From contig JBBSFE010000013.1 in the NCBI GenBank assembly GCA_038239005.1, positions 20,526 through 84,525 of the forward strand: a DNA stretch of 64,000 nucleotides, given 5' to 3'. The translations under genes were made by a program, and so were the position numbers. This stretch comes from DASXHD01 sp038239005. GTDB taxonomy: Bacteria; Myxococcota_A; Polyangia; Polyangiales; Polyangiaceae. Within the stretch, counting starts at the first letter, position 1. Each line of letters opens with the position of its first letter. Below, one piece after another: positions 44,123 through 54,709 of the stretch. The notes beneath the pieces were generated by a model. It was given only the letters and a program-made list of their open reading frames with translations, was not told the DNA's origin and searched no databases.

Positions 44123-45202
44123 GTGCGGCCGCATTTCTGGAGACATCATCGCCATCATCGCCGCCACATGGGGCCGGACTGCGAGCCGTGGGGCGAGCAC
44201 CGCGTCTTTTATTTGCGGTGGCGTCTCCAGCGGCGGATTTTCTTCACGCTCGCGACCGTCATCGTCATCACGACGCTCACGGGCGGCGCGATTTTGCGCA
44301 CGCTCGGTTTCGGCATTCACAAGCCCGTGACGTCGCATGCGCTGTTCGCGGGGTTTCTCGCACTTCTGCTCTTGTGGACGCTCTCACGTGCGATGGCACG
44401 GCGCATCGCGGCGCCGATGCAAGAGTTCGAACGCGTCGCGCGTGAGATTGGCGCGGGCAACATGAACGCACGCATCCAGCTCACCGACAGACGCATGCAA
44501 GTCGGCGAGATGCCGCTCGTGGGCTACGCGATCAACGAGATGGCCGATCGCATCGACAAGCAGCTCTCCGATCAGCGCGCGCTCCTCGCCACGGTGTCGC
44601 ACGAGATCCGCACACCACTCGCGCGCATGCGGCTTCTCGTCGAGTTCGCACGCGACGCGCGGGACCAAACGAAACGCGGCGAGCATCTCGACGAGCTCGA
44701 CAAAGAAGTCGTCGGCGTGGACGCCCTCGTGAGCGAGCTCCTTGCTGCGAGCCGAATCGATTTCGGCGCGCTCCGCCGCACCGAGCTCATCGCGCACGAC
44801 ATCGCGAAGGCCGCGCTCGATCGCGTCGGCCCGACGAACGCCGTGCTCGACGATCAATCCGAGAACGCCACGTTCCTCGGCGACGCAACGCTCGTCGCGC
44901 GAGCGGTCGGAAACCTGCTCGAAAACGCCAAGCGCCACGCCGGCGGGGCGATTCGTTTGTGCCTCATCGAGCGCGGCCCGCGCATCGCATTCGAAGTCGA
45001 AGACGACGGCCCCGGTTTCGCGCAAGGCGAAGAGCTCCAAGTATTCCAACCATTTTACCGCGGGAAAAACGGCGGCGAGGCGTCCGTCGGGCTCGGCCTG
45101 GCTCTCGTGAAACGCATCGCCGAAGCCCACGGCGGCCGCGCGTACGCGCAAAATCGCGAGGGTGGCGGAGCCCGCGTGGGCATCGAGCTCGCGCGCGTTT
45201 GA
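44123..45202 (+). CDS. Sensor histidine kinase with His-rich N-terminus
   Basis: A 359-residue kinase from GTG 44123 (ribosome site GAAGGAG). The first 30 residues are His-rich (FWRHHRHHRRHMGPDC). Two membrane helices (about 40-60 and 73-92) leave almost no periplasmic loop. A HAMP region is followed by the H-box (TVSHEIRTPLARMRLL), N-box (NLLENAKRHA), DDGPGF and GLGLALVKRIAEAHGG. With so little periplasmic sequence, sensing may involve the membrane, the His-rich segment or the small upstream proteins. Confidence 0.94.
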   Translation: MRPHFWRHHRHHRRHMGPDCEPWGEHRVFYLRWRLQRRIFFTLATVIVITTLTGGAILRTLGFGIHKPVTSHALFAGFLALLLLWTLSRAMARRIAAPMQEFERVAREIGAGNMNARIQLTDRRMQVGEMPLVGYAINEMADRIDKQLSDQRALLATVSHEIRTPLARMRLLVEFARDARDQTKRGEHLDELDKEVVGVDALVSELLAASRIDFGALRRTELIAHDIAKAALDRVGPTNAVLDDQSENATFLGDATLVARAVGNLLENAKRHAGGAIRLCLIERGPRIAFEVEDDGPGFAQGEELQVFQPFYRGKNGGEASVGLGLALVKRIAEAHGGRAYAQNREGGGARVGIELARV

Positions 45203-45666
45203 GATCGCGTGCCCTTGCGCTCGCGCTGCTCCTCGCGTGCTCCCCCGCGGCGGAGCCACAAACGCAAACGCCCACGCAAACGCCGACGCCAACGCCCACG
45301 CAAACGCAAACGCCAACGCAAACGCCAACGGCCGCGCCGCTCGCCGAAATAACTCCACCGTTCGCGCCGAGCGAAATCCTCGAGCGCGGCTCAGCCTCCT
45401 GGTACGGCTCGGCACTGGCAGGACATCACACGGCGAACGGCGAAATCTTCGACCCTTCGAAGCTCACAGCTGCCCATCGCACGCTGAAGCTTGGCACGTG
45501 GCTCGACGTCCGCCGCACCGACACCGGGCGCACGGTGCGCGTGCGCGTCAACGATCGCGGCCCCGTGTCGCACCGCTTCATCATCGACCTCTCGAGCGAG
45601 GCCGCACGCGAGCTCGGCATGTTGCGCATGGGCGTCGCGCCCGTCGAGACGCGGATCGTGCGATAG
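45199..45666 (+). CDS. RlpA-like double-psi beta-barrel lipoprotein
   Basis: A 155-residue protein. The start is inferred as TTG 45199, overlapping the kinase stop (TTGA); no ATG or GTG gives a signal peptide. It has a lipobox LLLAC (Cys14), then a Thr-Pro/Thr-Gln repeat linker. The RlpA DPBB domain is clear: GSASWYG, GHHTANGEIFD, AAHRTLKLGTWLDV and VRVNDRGPV. RlpA proteins cut denuded glycan strands at septa. There is no SPOR domain. Confidence 0.85.
   Translation: MRSRALALALLLACSPAAEPQTQTPTQTPTPTPTQTQTPTQTPTAAPLAEITPPFAPSEILERGSASWYGSALAGHHTANGEIFDPSKLTAAHRTLKLGTWLDVRRTDTGRTVRVRVNDRGPVSHRFIIDLSSEAARELGMLRMGVAPVETRIVR
45261..45330. repeat. Short imperfect caaacg/ccaacg repeats in the RlpA-like gene
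   Basis: Back-to-back hexamers of the form caaacg, ccaacg or cccacg encode the Thr-Gln/Thr-Pro linker. The run is in frame by six and would vary in length without a frameshift. Confidence 0.75.
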
Positions 45667-45680
45667 TTTGCCCGTAACCG

Positions 45681-47072
45681 ATGGCCGATGAAGCCTACGT
45701 AAGCCCGCTTGCGCCGACGATTCCGTCCGACGCCGATCCCGCGAGCGAGCACGAGCAGCGCGAGCTCGACAAAATGGTCGGGCGTACGCTCGGCCACTTT
45801 CGCATCGACGCACGTGTCGGCCACGGCGGCATGGGCGCGGTCTATCGCGCGTGGGACACCAGCCTTCATCGGGACGTCGCGCTCAAAGTCTTGCTCGGCG
45901 CATCGGACGCATCGCGCGAGCGCTTCGTGCGCGAGGCGCGCGTTCAGGCGAGCTTGCGTCACCCGAATGTCGTGCCGATCCATTTCGTCGGCGAGCAAGA
46001 CGGCGTGTCGTTCCTCGTGATGGATCTCGTCGATGGTGAATCGCTCGCGCAGCGCATCGCACGCGATACGGTGGTGCCGGAAGCGTTCGCGCTCGATGTC
46101 GCCGATGCAATCGCATCAGCGCTCGCAGCGGGAAGCGACGCCGGGCTCGTGCATCGTGACGTGAAGCCGTCGAACATCCTCGTCGACAAAGAGGGTCGCA
46201 TCATGCTCGCCGACTTCGGTCTCGCGAGAAACGTCTACGTCGGAGATGCGCCCGTGAGCGGAGAGCCGGTCGTGGCGCTCGCCGCGAGGCTCTCGCCCAC
46301 GACGAGCGGATCGCTCACACGTACAGGCGCCATCCTCGGCACGCCCGCGTATCTCGCGCCCGAGCAAGCGCGCGGCGAGCCGGTCGATTTTCGCGCAGAC
46401 ATGTACGCGCTCGGAGCGACGCTCTACGAAGCCATTCTCGGTCAGCCGCCGTTCACTGGCGACACGGCCGCCAAGCTTCTTCGTGCGCACGTCGAGCAAG
46501 AGCCGCTTGCGCCACGGAAGCTCCTGCCGAATCTGCGACCGCCCGCAGAAGCGCTGGTGCTGCGCTTGATGGCGAAGAAACCAGAAGGGCGCTTCGCAAC
46601 GTACGCCGACCTCCGGCGCGCCATCGCGGACGCGCGATTGATCCGCCGCGTACCTGCGCGATTCGCTTCGCGCGTGACAGCGCTCGCGATCGATCTCGTT
46701 CCGATGATGCTTTACGCGGTCGTCGTGATGCTCATCACGCGGAGTTGGGCCGCGGCGTGGTTCGTCTCGTCACTCAGCTTCGCGGCACTCGAACGCGTGT
46801 GGTCGACGCCCGGCAAGACGATCACCAACATGCTCGTCGTCGACGAGCATGGCGAGCAACCTGAATGGGGCACGATGATGATGCGCGGATTCTTGCGCGT
46901 CTTCGGTGCCGTGCTGATGGCAATCGAAACGGATCTCTTCGGTCCCCACGGCATCAGCGCGCCCTCGTGGGTGGAGGCCGTCGCAAAGCTCACGACGCTC
47001 GTCGTTTGGGCGGTGGCGCTCTCGTTCAAACTCCACGAACGCGTCACCGCAACGCACGAGGTTTATCGTTAG
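45681..47072 (+). CDS. Ser/Thr protein kinase with RDD-like membrane domain
   Basis: A 463-residue protein. The kinase domain (residues 38-320) is canonical: GHGGMGAVY, ALKVL, HRDVKPSN, DFG and APEQ. The C-terminal part has about three membrane helices with an RDD-like arrangement (FASRVTALAIDLVPMML, VWSTPGKTITNMLVVDEHG), placing the kinase on the inner membrane with the catalytic part inside. It follows the RlpA-like gene by 14 bases, so it is likely part of the same operon. The stop overlaps the convergent stop in TTAG. Confidence 0.9.
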   Translation: MADEAYVSPLAPTIPSDADPASEHEQRELDKMVGRTLGHFRIDARVGHGGMGAVYRAWDTSLHRDVALKVLLGASDASRERFVREARVQASLRHPNVVPIHFVGEQDGVSFLVMDLVDGESLAQRIARDTVVPEAFALDVADAIASALAAGSDAGLVHRDVKPSNILVDKEGRIMLADFGLARNVYVGDAPVSGEPVVALAARLSPTTSGSLTRTGAILGTPAYLAPEQARGEPVDFRADMYALGATLYEAILGQPPFTGDTAAKLLRAHVEQEPLAPRKLLPNLRPPAEALVLRLMAKKPEGRFATYADLRRAIADARLIRRVPARFASRVTALAIDLVPMMLYAVVVMLITRSWAAAWFVSSLSFAALERVWSTPGKTITNMLVVDEHGEQPEWGTMMMRGFLRVFGAVLMAIETDLFGPHGISAPSWVEAVAKLTTLVVWAVALSFKLHERVTATHEVYR

Positions 47073-47395
47073 TCCGTGGCGGCGCTCGCATCGGGTGCGC
47101 CGCACGTGTACTTGACGCGCCATTCGCGCGCGCCCTTCGTGTCGTGACCGACCTCGAACGTGCTCGTGGCCGCGCCGTCGGCGGCGATGACGACCTCGCC
47201 CTCTTCGACGACCTCGTACGACGTCGCACCGCCGCACTTCTGCGCCATCTCCGCGCGCGCCTTTTCCATCGCGCTATCGCGCGAGCCAATCAGCGCAATT
47301 TCCCCGCCCTGCGGGCTCGCCGTCACGACGCGAATGCTTGCGCCGCATGCGCATGGGAGGCACACGGCAAGGACGATGACGCCACCAATCTTCAT
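47069..47395 (-). CDS. Small lipoprotein of unknown function
   Basis: A 108-residue protein with a signal sequence ending LPCAC (Cys17). The mature part includes SRDSAMEKARAEMAQKCGG and VKYTCGAPDAS, with two Cys that could pair. No domain is recognised. The stop overlaps the kinase stop. Confidence 0.65.
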   Translation of the reverse strand: MKIGGVIVLAVCLPCACGASIRVVTASPQGGEIALIGSRDSAMEKARAEMAQKCGGATSYEVVEEGEVVIAADGAATSTFEVGHDTKGAREWRVKYTCGAPDASAATD

Positions 47396-47497
47396 GCCGC
47401 ATCACTAGTTCATCTGATAGGAAGCGGGAAGATTTGGACAGCCGGCTGCCGTAACACCGTCCGAAACCAGCTGTCATCGAGGGAGACACCAATCGTC

Positions 47498-48154
47498 ATG
47501 AACATCATCAAGCTTCAGCACGTCTTTTTACCCGTCGTTTCGCTTTTTGCGAGCCTCGCCGTCACCGGATGCGCCGGTCCCGACATGACGATGCCGAACC
47601 CCATCGTCGCCGGGCACCTTCCGCAAAATCACATCGTGAAAGATCACGGCTATGCTGAGAGCCAGAACGGCTTGCCGGTTGGCTCGATGTCCGACGAAGC
47701 CGTCATCGAGTCGCTCGACAAGTCGCAGATCTGCGTGAACGTCTCGCTCCACGAGCTCGCCGCGATCGATCTCACGGCTGCCGAAGTGAAGCTCACGAGC
47801 AGCACGGGCACGCTCCTCCAGCCGCAGCTCAACGCCGAGGCGCCCACGAGCCAGACATACCAAGGTCTCGTGCCGCACACCGAGCGCACCGGCACGCGCC
47901 AGGTTTGCAACTACAACGCAACCACGGGCCAGAGCATCTGCGAATCGCAGCCGGTCTACTCGACGACGATGATTCCCGGACCGGTCGACGTCTTCAACAC
48001 GAAGGGCCGCCTCTGCGCGCCGAACCAAAACCTCGTGACGCCCGCAACCACCGACATGGCGCTCAAGATCACGACGCCGACGTCGGCGCGCGGCGGCTTC
48101 ATGGGCTTGGGCCATGGCAACAAGAGCATCGCGTTCCGCTGGGCCTTCCAGTGA
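47498..48154 (+). CDS. Lipoprotein of unknown function
   Basis: A 218-residue protein with lipobox VTGC (Cys25). The mature part has paired Cys residues (QVCNYN, SICESQ, RLCAPNQ) and a short glycine-rich end. No family is recognised. GAGGGAGA lies about 14 bases upstream of the ATG. The 102 bp upstream separates it from the divergent small lipoprotein. Confidence 0.68.
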   Translation: MNIIKLQHVFLPVVSLFASLAVTGCAGPDMTMPNPIVAGHLPQNHIVKDHGYAESQNGLPVGSMSDEAVIESLDKSQICVNVSLHELAAIDLTAAEVKLTSSTGTLLQPQLNAEAPTSQTYQGLVPHTERTGTRQVCNYNATTGQSICESQPVYSTTMIPGPVDVFNTKGRLCAPNQNLVTPATTDMALKITTPTSARGGFMGLGHGNKSIAFRWAFQ

Positions 48155-48198
48155 CCCGCTGACCGCGCGCGCGCACGGTGTCAGTGTAGCCTTGCGCT

Positions 48199-48951
48199 AT
48201 GAGCAAGCTGCCCAAAATCACGGCGGCATTTTGGGTGATGAAGATCGCCGCAACGACGCTCGGCGAAACCGCCGGCGATCTGATGTCGATGACGCTCAAG
48301 GTCGGCTACGCCGTGAGCTCGCTCGTCTTGATTACCGCGTTCGCGGTGAGCCTGGGCGCGCAGCTGCTCTCGAAGCGTTACCACCCGCCGCTCTACTGGA
48401 CCGTGATCCTCATGACGAGCACGGCGGGCACCACGATGTCCGACACCATGGATCGAACGCTCGGTCTTGGATACGCGAAGGGCGCCGCGATTTTGGTCAC
48501 GATCCTCGCGGCACTCTTCGCCACGTGGCGCATCTCGACAGGGTCGCTTTCCGTCGACCACATCACGACGCGAAAATCGGAAATCTTCTATTGGGTCACG
48601 ATTCTCTTTTCGAACACGCTCGGCACGGCGCTCGGGGATTTCCTCGCCGACAGCTCAGGCCTCGGCTTCTTCGGCGGCGCGCTCCTCATCGGAGGGCTAC
48701 TGGCTCTCGTGCTCGCCGCCGCGTTCTTCACGAAGATGTCGCGCGTGGCGCTCTTCTGGATCGCATTCGTGCTGACGCGCCCGTTTGGTGCAACCGTCGG
48801 CGACGTGCTCACGAAGTCGCGCGCGCAAGGTGGTCTCGCGTTCGGAACCATCGGAGCCTCGGCGATTCTCGCGGTGATTCTGATCGCATTCGTCGTCCGC
48901 GCATCGCTGATGAACCGTTCTGAGCTTCAGAGCAGCGGCAATGCGCGGTGA
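48199..48951 (+). CDS. COG4705-like integral membrane protein with four internal repeats
   Basis: A 250-residue protein with about eight membrane helices. The sequence repeats a short motif four times: TTLGETAGDLMS, STAGTTMSDTMD, NTLGTALGDFLA and RPFGATVGDVLT. Each pairs a Gly-rich turn with an acidic residue in the membrane. This matches COG4705-type proteins of unknown function. The conserved acidic residues suggest ion transport. The last 25 bases overlap miaB. Confidence 0.78.
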   Translation: MSKLPKITAAFWVMKIAATTLGETAGDLMSMTLKVGYAVSSLVLITAFAVSLGAQLLSKRYHPPLYWTVILMTSTAGTTMSDTMDRTLGLGYAKGAAILVTILAALFATWRISTGSLSVDHITTRKSEIFYWVTILFSNTLGTALGDFLADSSGLGFFGGALLIGGLLALVLAAAFFTKMSRVALFWIAFVLTRPFGATVGDVLTKSRAQGGLAFGTIGASAILAVILIAFVVRASLMNRSELQSSGNAR

Positions 48952-50321
48952 TGCGTTGGCCTCGAGCGCGGAAGCTCTTTCGCGTGGGCCACACCTGCGA
49001 GCGAGTGCTTGAAGCTTCGCGTGATCTCGACGTCGAGCATCTGGCCGATGGGATCGAACCCGGCGAGGCCATCGACGTGGACGATTTCGTTCGCCTCGCT
49101 GCGCCCTTCGAACGTTCCTTCGGCGCGGCCGCGGCCACATACGAGCACGCGCTGCGTCGTGCCGACGAGCGCCGCGAGGTGTTTCTCCGTGAGGACATTC
49201 CCGGCTGCTAGGAGCGCGGCGAGTCGCGCGTCTTTCACGTCTTCGGGGATCTCGCCTTTGAGCTTGAGCGCGGGCGTGAACGGACGCGGCGAATATTTGA
49301 ACGCGAAGATCGACACGAAGCCGACCTCGCGCACGAGCGAGAGCGTGGCGTCGAAGTCGGCATCCGTCTCGGCGGGAAAACCGACGATGAGATCGGTCGA
49401 CATCGTGAGACCCGATCTGGCTGCTTTCAGCTTGGTTGCGCGTTCGATGTATTCTGCACGCGTATAGCGGCGAATCATGCGCCGGAGCATGACGTCGCTC
49501 CCGGACTGAACGGGCAAGTGGACGTGGCGCGCGAGGACGTCGACCTCTGCGTGAGCGGCAACGAGCGCGTCCGTCGCGTGGCGCGGGTGCGGGCTCGTGT
49601 AGCGAAGCCGTGCGAGGCCGGGTACGTCGCGGGCGATCATGCGGAGGAGGTGAGGGAACTGCGACTCGTCGCCTTCTTCGGTGCCGAGCGCCGGATCGCG
49701 AAAGCTGTCGACCGTTTGACCGAGCAGGACGACCTCACGCGCGCCGGCGGCGACGAACCGATTGCACTCCGCGACGATGTCGGCGGCTGGGCGATAACGC
49801 TCGGGCCCGCGCGTGTACGGGACGATGCAAAACGAGCAACGCTCGTCGCAACCTTTCATCGTGGTCACGAACGAGCTCACGGGTGTTCGGCCCGGCTCGG
49901 GCGCAGCTGCGAGAAAGCGAGGCGACTCGGTGTCGAAAATTGCGTGCGCACGCGGAGGCCCACCGCCACGCACGTGCTCGAGCAGCGCGGGCAGCTCTTC
50001 GATGTTGTCCGGCCCAATCACGAGGTCGAGGGCGGGCTCGCGCGCGAGAAGCTTGTCGCCCTCTTGCTGCTCGACGCAGCCAGCGACGACGAGCACCAAA
50101 TCACGGCGCGTTCGCTTCATCGCCGCGAGCCTGCCGAGCTCGCTTCGCAGCTTATGCTCGGCCTTCTCGCGGACGCTGCACGTGTTGAGGACGATGACGT
50201 CCGCTCGAGCGGCATCGGCCTCGTCTTGCCAGCCGTGCGAGCGGAGCACCTCGGCCATGCGATCGGAGTCGTGGACGTTCATTTGGCAGCCGAACGTGTG
50301 GACGTGGAAGCTTCCGCTCAT
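48927..50321 (-). CDS. miaB: tRNA-2-methylthio-N6-dimethylallyladenosine synthase
   Basis: A 464-residue radical-SAM methylthiotransferase. The N-terminal UPF0004 domain has TFGCQMNVHDSDRM, LNTCSVREKAE and VAGCVEQQ, giving the three Cys of one cluster. The radical SAM motif CDERCSFC (CxxxCxxC) binds the second. A TRAM-like domain ends the core (RVLVCGRGRAEGTFEGRS). It adds the 2-methylthio group to i6A37 of tRNAs. The ATG at 50321 (MSGSFHVHTFG) lies 29 bases from the divergent acyl-CoA synthetase start. Confidence 0.95.
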   Translation of the reverse strand: MSGSFHVHTFGCQMNVHDSDRMAEVLRSHGWQDEADAARADVIVLNTCSVREKAEHKLRSELGRLAAMKRTRRDLVLVVAGCVEQQEGDKLLAREPALDLVIGPDNIEELPALLEHVRGGGPPRAHAIFDTESPRFLAAAPEPGRTPVSSFVTTMKGCDERCSFCIVPYTRGPERYRPAADIVAECNRFVAAGAREVVLLGQTVDSFRDPALGTEEGDESQFPHLLRMIARDVPGLARLRYTSPHPRHATDALVAAHAEVDVLARHVHLPVQSGSDVMLRRMIRRYTRAEYIERATKLKAARSGLTMSTDLIVGFPAETDADFDATLSLVREVGFVSIFAFKYSPRPFTPALKLKGEIPEDVKDARLAALLAAGNVLTEKHLAALVGTTQRVLVCGRGRAEGTFEGRSEANEIVHVDGLAGFDPIGQMLDVEITRSFKHSLAGVAHAKELPRSRPTHHRALPLL

Positions 50322-50350
50322 TGCGATGCCGATGGTACTCTGCCCGCAAC

Positions 50351-52174
<1,824 letters not shown>

Positions 52175-52187
52175 GCGTAGCCGTCAC

Positions 52188-52838
52188 GTGAAGCGGTTCG
52201 TCTGGGATGTGCTGCTTGCGCGAATCGTTCCGGCGCTGTTCTTCGCGCTCGCCACCGTCTCGAAGCTCTTTGTCGCCACGGATGCGCAGCTCGTCGCCGA
52301 GCGGTCTTTCACCGATGCGATTCATTTTGGTGCGGAGCTCTGTGGGCTGCTTTTTTACGGGCTCCTCACGTTTTCGTACGTGACGCGCCTGCCGCGAAAG
52401 AGCGGCGATCGGAGCCTGCTCGTGATTCTCGTCGTACTGGTGACAGCGGGCGCGAGCGCGTACCTCGGCGTGACCGCCCATCGTGCACGGCCAGCGCTCG
52501 AGCTCGCGAGCGCGGTCGTCGTGATCATCGGAACGGCGTACACGCTTTGGGCGTTGCTGCATTTGCGCAAGGCGTTTTCGATTTTGCCGGAGGCACGCGC
52601 GCTCGTCACGACGGGGCCGTACGCCCTCAGTCGACATCCGCTTTATTTGGGTGAGACGATCGTATGGATCGGGTTCGCGCTCGCGCTCGGAGATTTGCGC
52701 GCGCTCCTCGTCGTGCCGATCGTCGCCGGTCAAGTCGTTCGCATGAGTTGGGAAGAGCGCGTGCTCGGTGCGGAGTTTCCCGCGGAGTACGCCGACTACC
52801 GAGCTCACGTGCGACGCTGGGTGCCGTTTCTTTTGTAG
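52188..52838 (+). CDS. Isoprenylcysteine/phospholipid methyltransferase-like membrane protein
   Basis: A 216-residue protein with five or so membrane helices and the ICMT/PEMT-type end: VTTGPYALSRHPLYLGETI and SWEERVLGAEFPAEYADYRAHVRRWVPF. Family members methylate prenylcysteines or lipids with SAM; the bacterial substrates are mostly unknown. The start is GTG 52188. It overlaps the convergent matrixin-like gene by 34 bases. Confidence 0.85.
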   Translation: MKRFVWDVLLARIVPALFFALATVSKLFVATDAQLVAERSFTDAIHFGAELCGLLFYGLLTFSYVTRLPRKSGDRSLLVILVVLVTAGASAYLGVTAHRARPALELASAVVVIIGTAYTLWALLHLRKAFSILPEARALVTTGPYALSRHPLYLGETIVWIGFALALGDLRALLVVPIVAGQVVRMSWEERVLGAEFPAEYADYRAHVRRWVPFLL

Positions 52839-54043
52839 CGTGCGCCGAGAGCTGCAAGTGCGAGAGCAAACGCCCACGCACCATCGCCGCCGCTCGCGTT
52901 GCAACCGCCGCCGCGCACGACGCCGATGCTCGAGTCGTTGTCGGAGGCGTCGAACGATGCGTCGGTGCCGGCGTCGGGAACGGGCAGCGGACCCGCGCAC
53001 GCGCCGCCGCCGCAGATCCATCCGGCATCGCTGGGGTCCGTGCAGTCTGCAGCTATTGTGCAGGGATTTGCAGCCGTTTTGCACCCGTCGGAGGACACAC
53101 ACTGATAGTCGCCGGACGACGTCGTCGCGACGCACGTGAAGCCCGTGCCGCAATCGTCGCCGAGCACGCACGGTCTCCCGCACGTGTAGCCGCTCGAGAC
53201 CGCGACGCAGCGCGCTTTGTCGCCTGCGCCCTCGCACGCGCTCGTGATCGAGGGTTCGCACGGAGAGCAGATCATTCGCTGGTCACCGAGCCGCTCGCAT
53301 TCGCGCGCGACGCACACGAAGTCATTCGGGCATGGAGTGGCCTCGCAGCCGAGCGCGTCGCCCGTGCCGGGGTAGAGCGTGCACACGCCGTTGCGATCGT
53401 CTTCTTCGAGCGAGCGCCACGCGACGCCTGGTGGATACGCCGTGTACATCGTCGCGATCGGATCGGCCGACTCGCCGAGCCCGAGCACGTGCCCGATCTC
53501 GTGCGTTGCGATGCTGCGAAAGTCGATGGTGCCCGCGTGGCCATCGAGCGAGAAGACGTGGTCGGCGCCGTTCATGTAAATATCGGTGTCGTAGATGTGG
53601 GCTTGCGCATCGACGTGGAGCACGGTCGTTGCGATGGCGCCCGGCGTGAGGTCGCTCGGCCACGTGGTGTCTTCGAAGTAGACGCCGCTCGTTCCGTCGT
53701 CGCCGGGACCGACTGTAGTCGCGGCGCCAACCTCGAGACGAAACGCGCTACACGCGACGCGAGCCCACGAGCGTGATGCGACGTCGAGCTCGACGTCTTC
53801 GGCGATGCCGAGATCGCGACTGCGCGGGAGCCCGATGGCGAGCGTGACCGGCAGGGCGGCGGCGGGCCACGTTCCGGCTGGCGTCGAGGGCGTCCACGTG
53901 AGGATGTACGTGTTTCCACCGCGTTTGTTGGGCCCGCCGAGCTTGCGGATGGTGCGTCCGTCGCTCGTGGCGATCACCTTGACGGGCTCGTCGGCGAAGG
54001 TCGCGCGCTCGAAATGAGCCTCGATCACGATGGTAGCGTCCAC
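52805..54043 (-). CDS. Matrixin-like metalloprotease with MYXO-CTERM-type tail, lacking a signal peptide
   Basis: A 412-residue protein. The zinc site HEIGHVLGLGES follows the metzincin pattern, but the third ligand position is Glu rather than His; the Met-turn ATMY is present. A Cys-rich region (residues 235-345) follows. The C-terminal tail has a Cys after a Gly run (VVRGGGCN), a hydrophobic helix and an Arg-rich end, as in MYXO-CTERM proteins. The N-terminus from GTG 54043 has no signal peptide, and a stop codon lies three codons upstream, which is odd for a secreted protein. Confidence 0.75.
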   Translation of the reverse strand: MDATIVIEAHFERATFADEPVKVIATSDGRTIRKLGGPNKRGGNTYILTWTPSTPAGTWPAAALPVTLAIGLPRSRDLGIAEDVELDVASRSWARVACSAFRLEVGAATTVGPGDDGTSGVYFEDTTWPSDLTPGAIATTVLHVDAQAHIYDTDIYMNGADHVFSLDGHAGTIDFRSIATHEIGHVLGLGESADPIATMYTAYPPGVAWRSLEEDDRNGVCTLYPGTGDALGCEATPCPNDFVCVARECERLGDQRMICSPCEPSITSACEGAGDKARCVAVSSGYTCGRPCVLGDDCGTGFTCVATTSSGDYQCVSSDGCKTAANPCTIAADCTDPSDAGWICGGGACAGPLPVPDAGTDASFDASDNDSSIGVVRGGGCNASGGDGAWAFALALAALGARYKRNGTQRRT

Positions 54044-54145
54044 GACCGCAGCTTAGCGCCGAAACCGTCGAGCGAGCGCCTGCGTACTTGGTGGGTGGAG
54101 CTCGCGCTACCCGCCCTTTTCGGTGCCCGTGCTATCAAACGCGCG

Positions 54146-54709
54146 GTGGAGCGCGCGCCGCAAGACCTCGCCATGGAGCGCTATGCCCGCGGGGACGAGG
54201 CAGCGTTCGGCGAGCTCTACGACGCGATTGCGCCGCGTCTTTATGCGTTCTTGCTCCGGCAAACGCGCAGCGAAGCGCGTGCACAAGACGTCTTGCAGCA
54301 GACGATGCTCAAGATTCACTTGGCGCGTGGCTCGTTCATCGAGGGCGCCGCGGTACTTCCGTGGGCGTACGCGATCGCGCGCCGGCTTTGGATCGATTCG
54401 ACACGTCGCGGTCGCCGTGAAGTTCCGTACGATCCGAATGATGGCCCCGAGCCCGAGACGGGCGACATCGCACCCGACGACGCCGCTTACGCGAGCGAGC
54501 TCGGCGCGCGCATTCATCGCGAGCTCGCCAAGCTCCCAGACAACCAACGCATCGCGTTTCAGCTCGTCAAAGAGAAAGAGCTCTCCATCGCCGAAGCCGC
54601 GGCCGTTCTCGGCACCACCGAGTCGGCCGTGAAGCTTCGCGCGCATCGCGCATACCTCGCGCTACGTGCGGTGCTCGGCGATCTCGTCCCGTTGAAGGAG
54701 CAATCATGA
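54146..54709 (+). CDS. ECF-type RNA polymerase sigma factor
   Basis: A 187-residue sigma factor. Region 2 is ARGDEAAFGELYDAIAPRLY to LPWAYAIARRLWIDSTRR. Region 4 contains LSIAEAAAVLGTTESAVKLRAHRAY. I chose the GTG at 54146 because DLAMERYARGD upstream of region 2 looks family-conserved; ATG 54173 is an alternative. The stop overlaps the NrsF-like gene as ATGA, giving a typical sigma-antisigma pair. Confidence 0.9.
   Translation: MERAPQDLAMERYARGDEAAFGELYDAIAPRLYAFLLRQTRSEARAQDVLQQTMLKIHLARGSFIEGAAVLPWAYAIARRLWIDSTRRGRREVPYDPNDGPEPETGDIAPDDAAYASELGARIHRELAKLPDNQRIAFQLVKEKELSIAEAAAVLGTTESAVKLRAHRAYLALRAVLGDLVPLKEQS

Noticed and set aside
54044..54145. Frameshifted signal peptide for the matrixin-like gene
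   Set aside because: None of the three minus-strand frames gives a plausible hydrophobic signal, so no pseudogene call is made.
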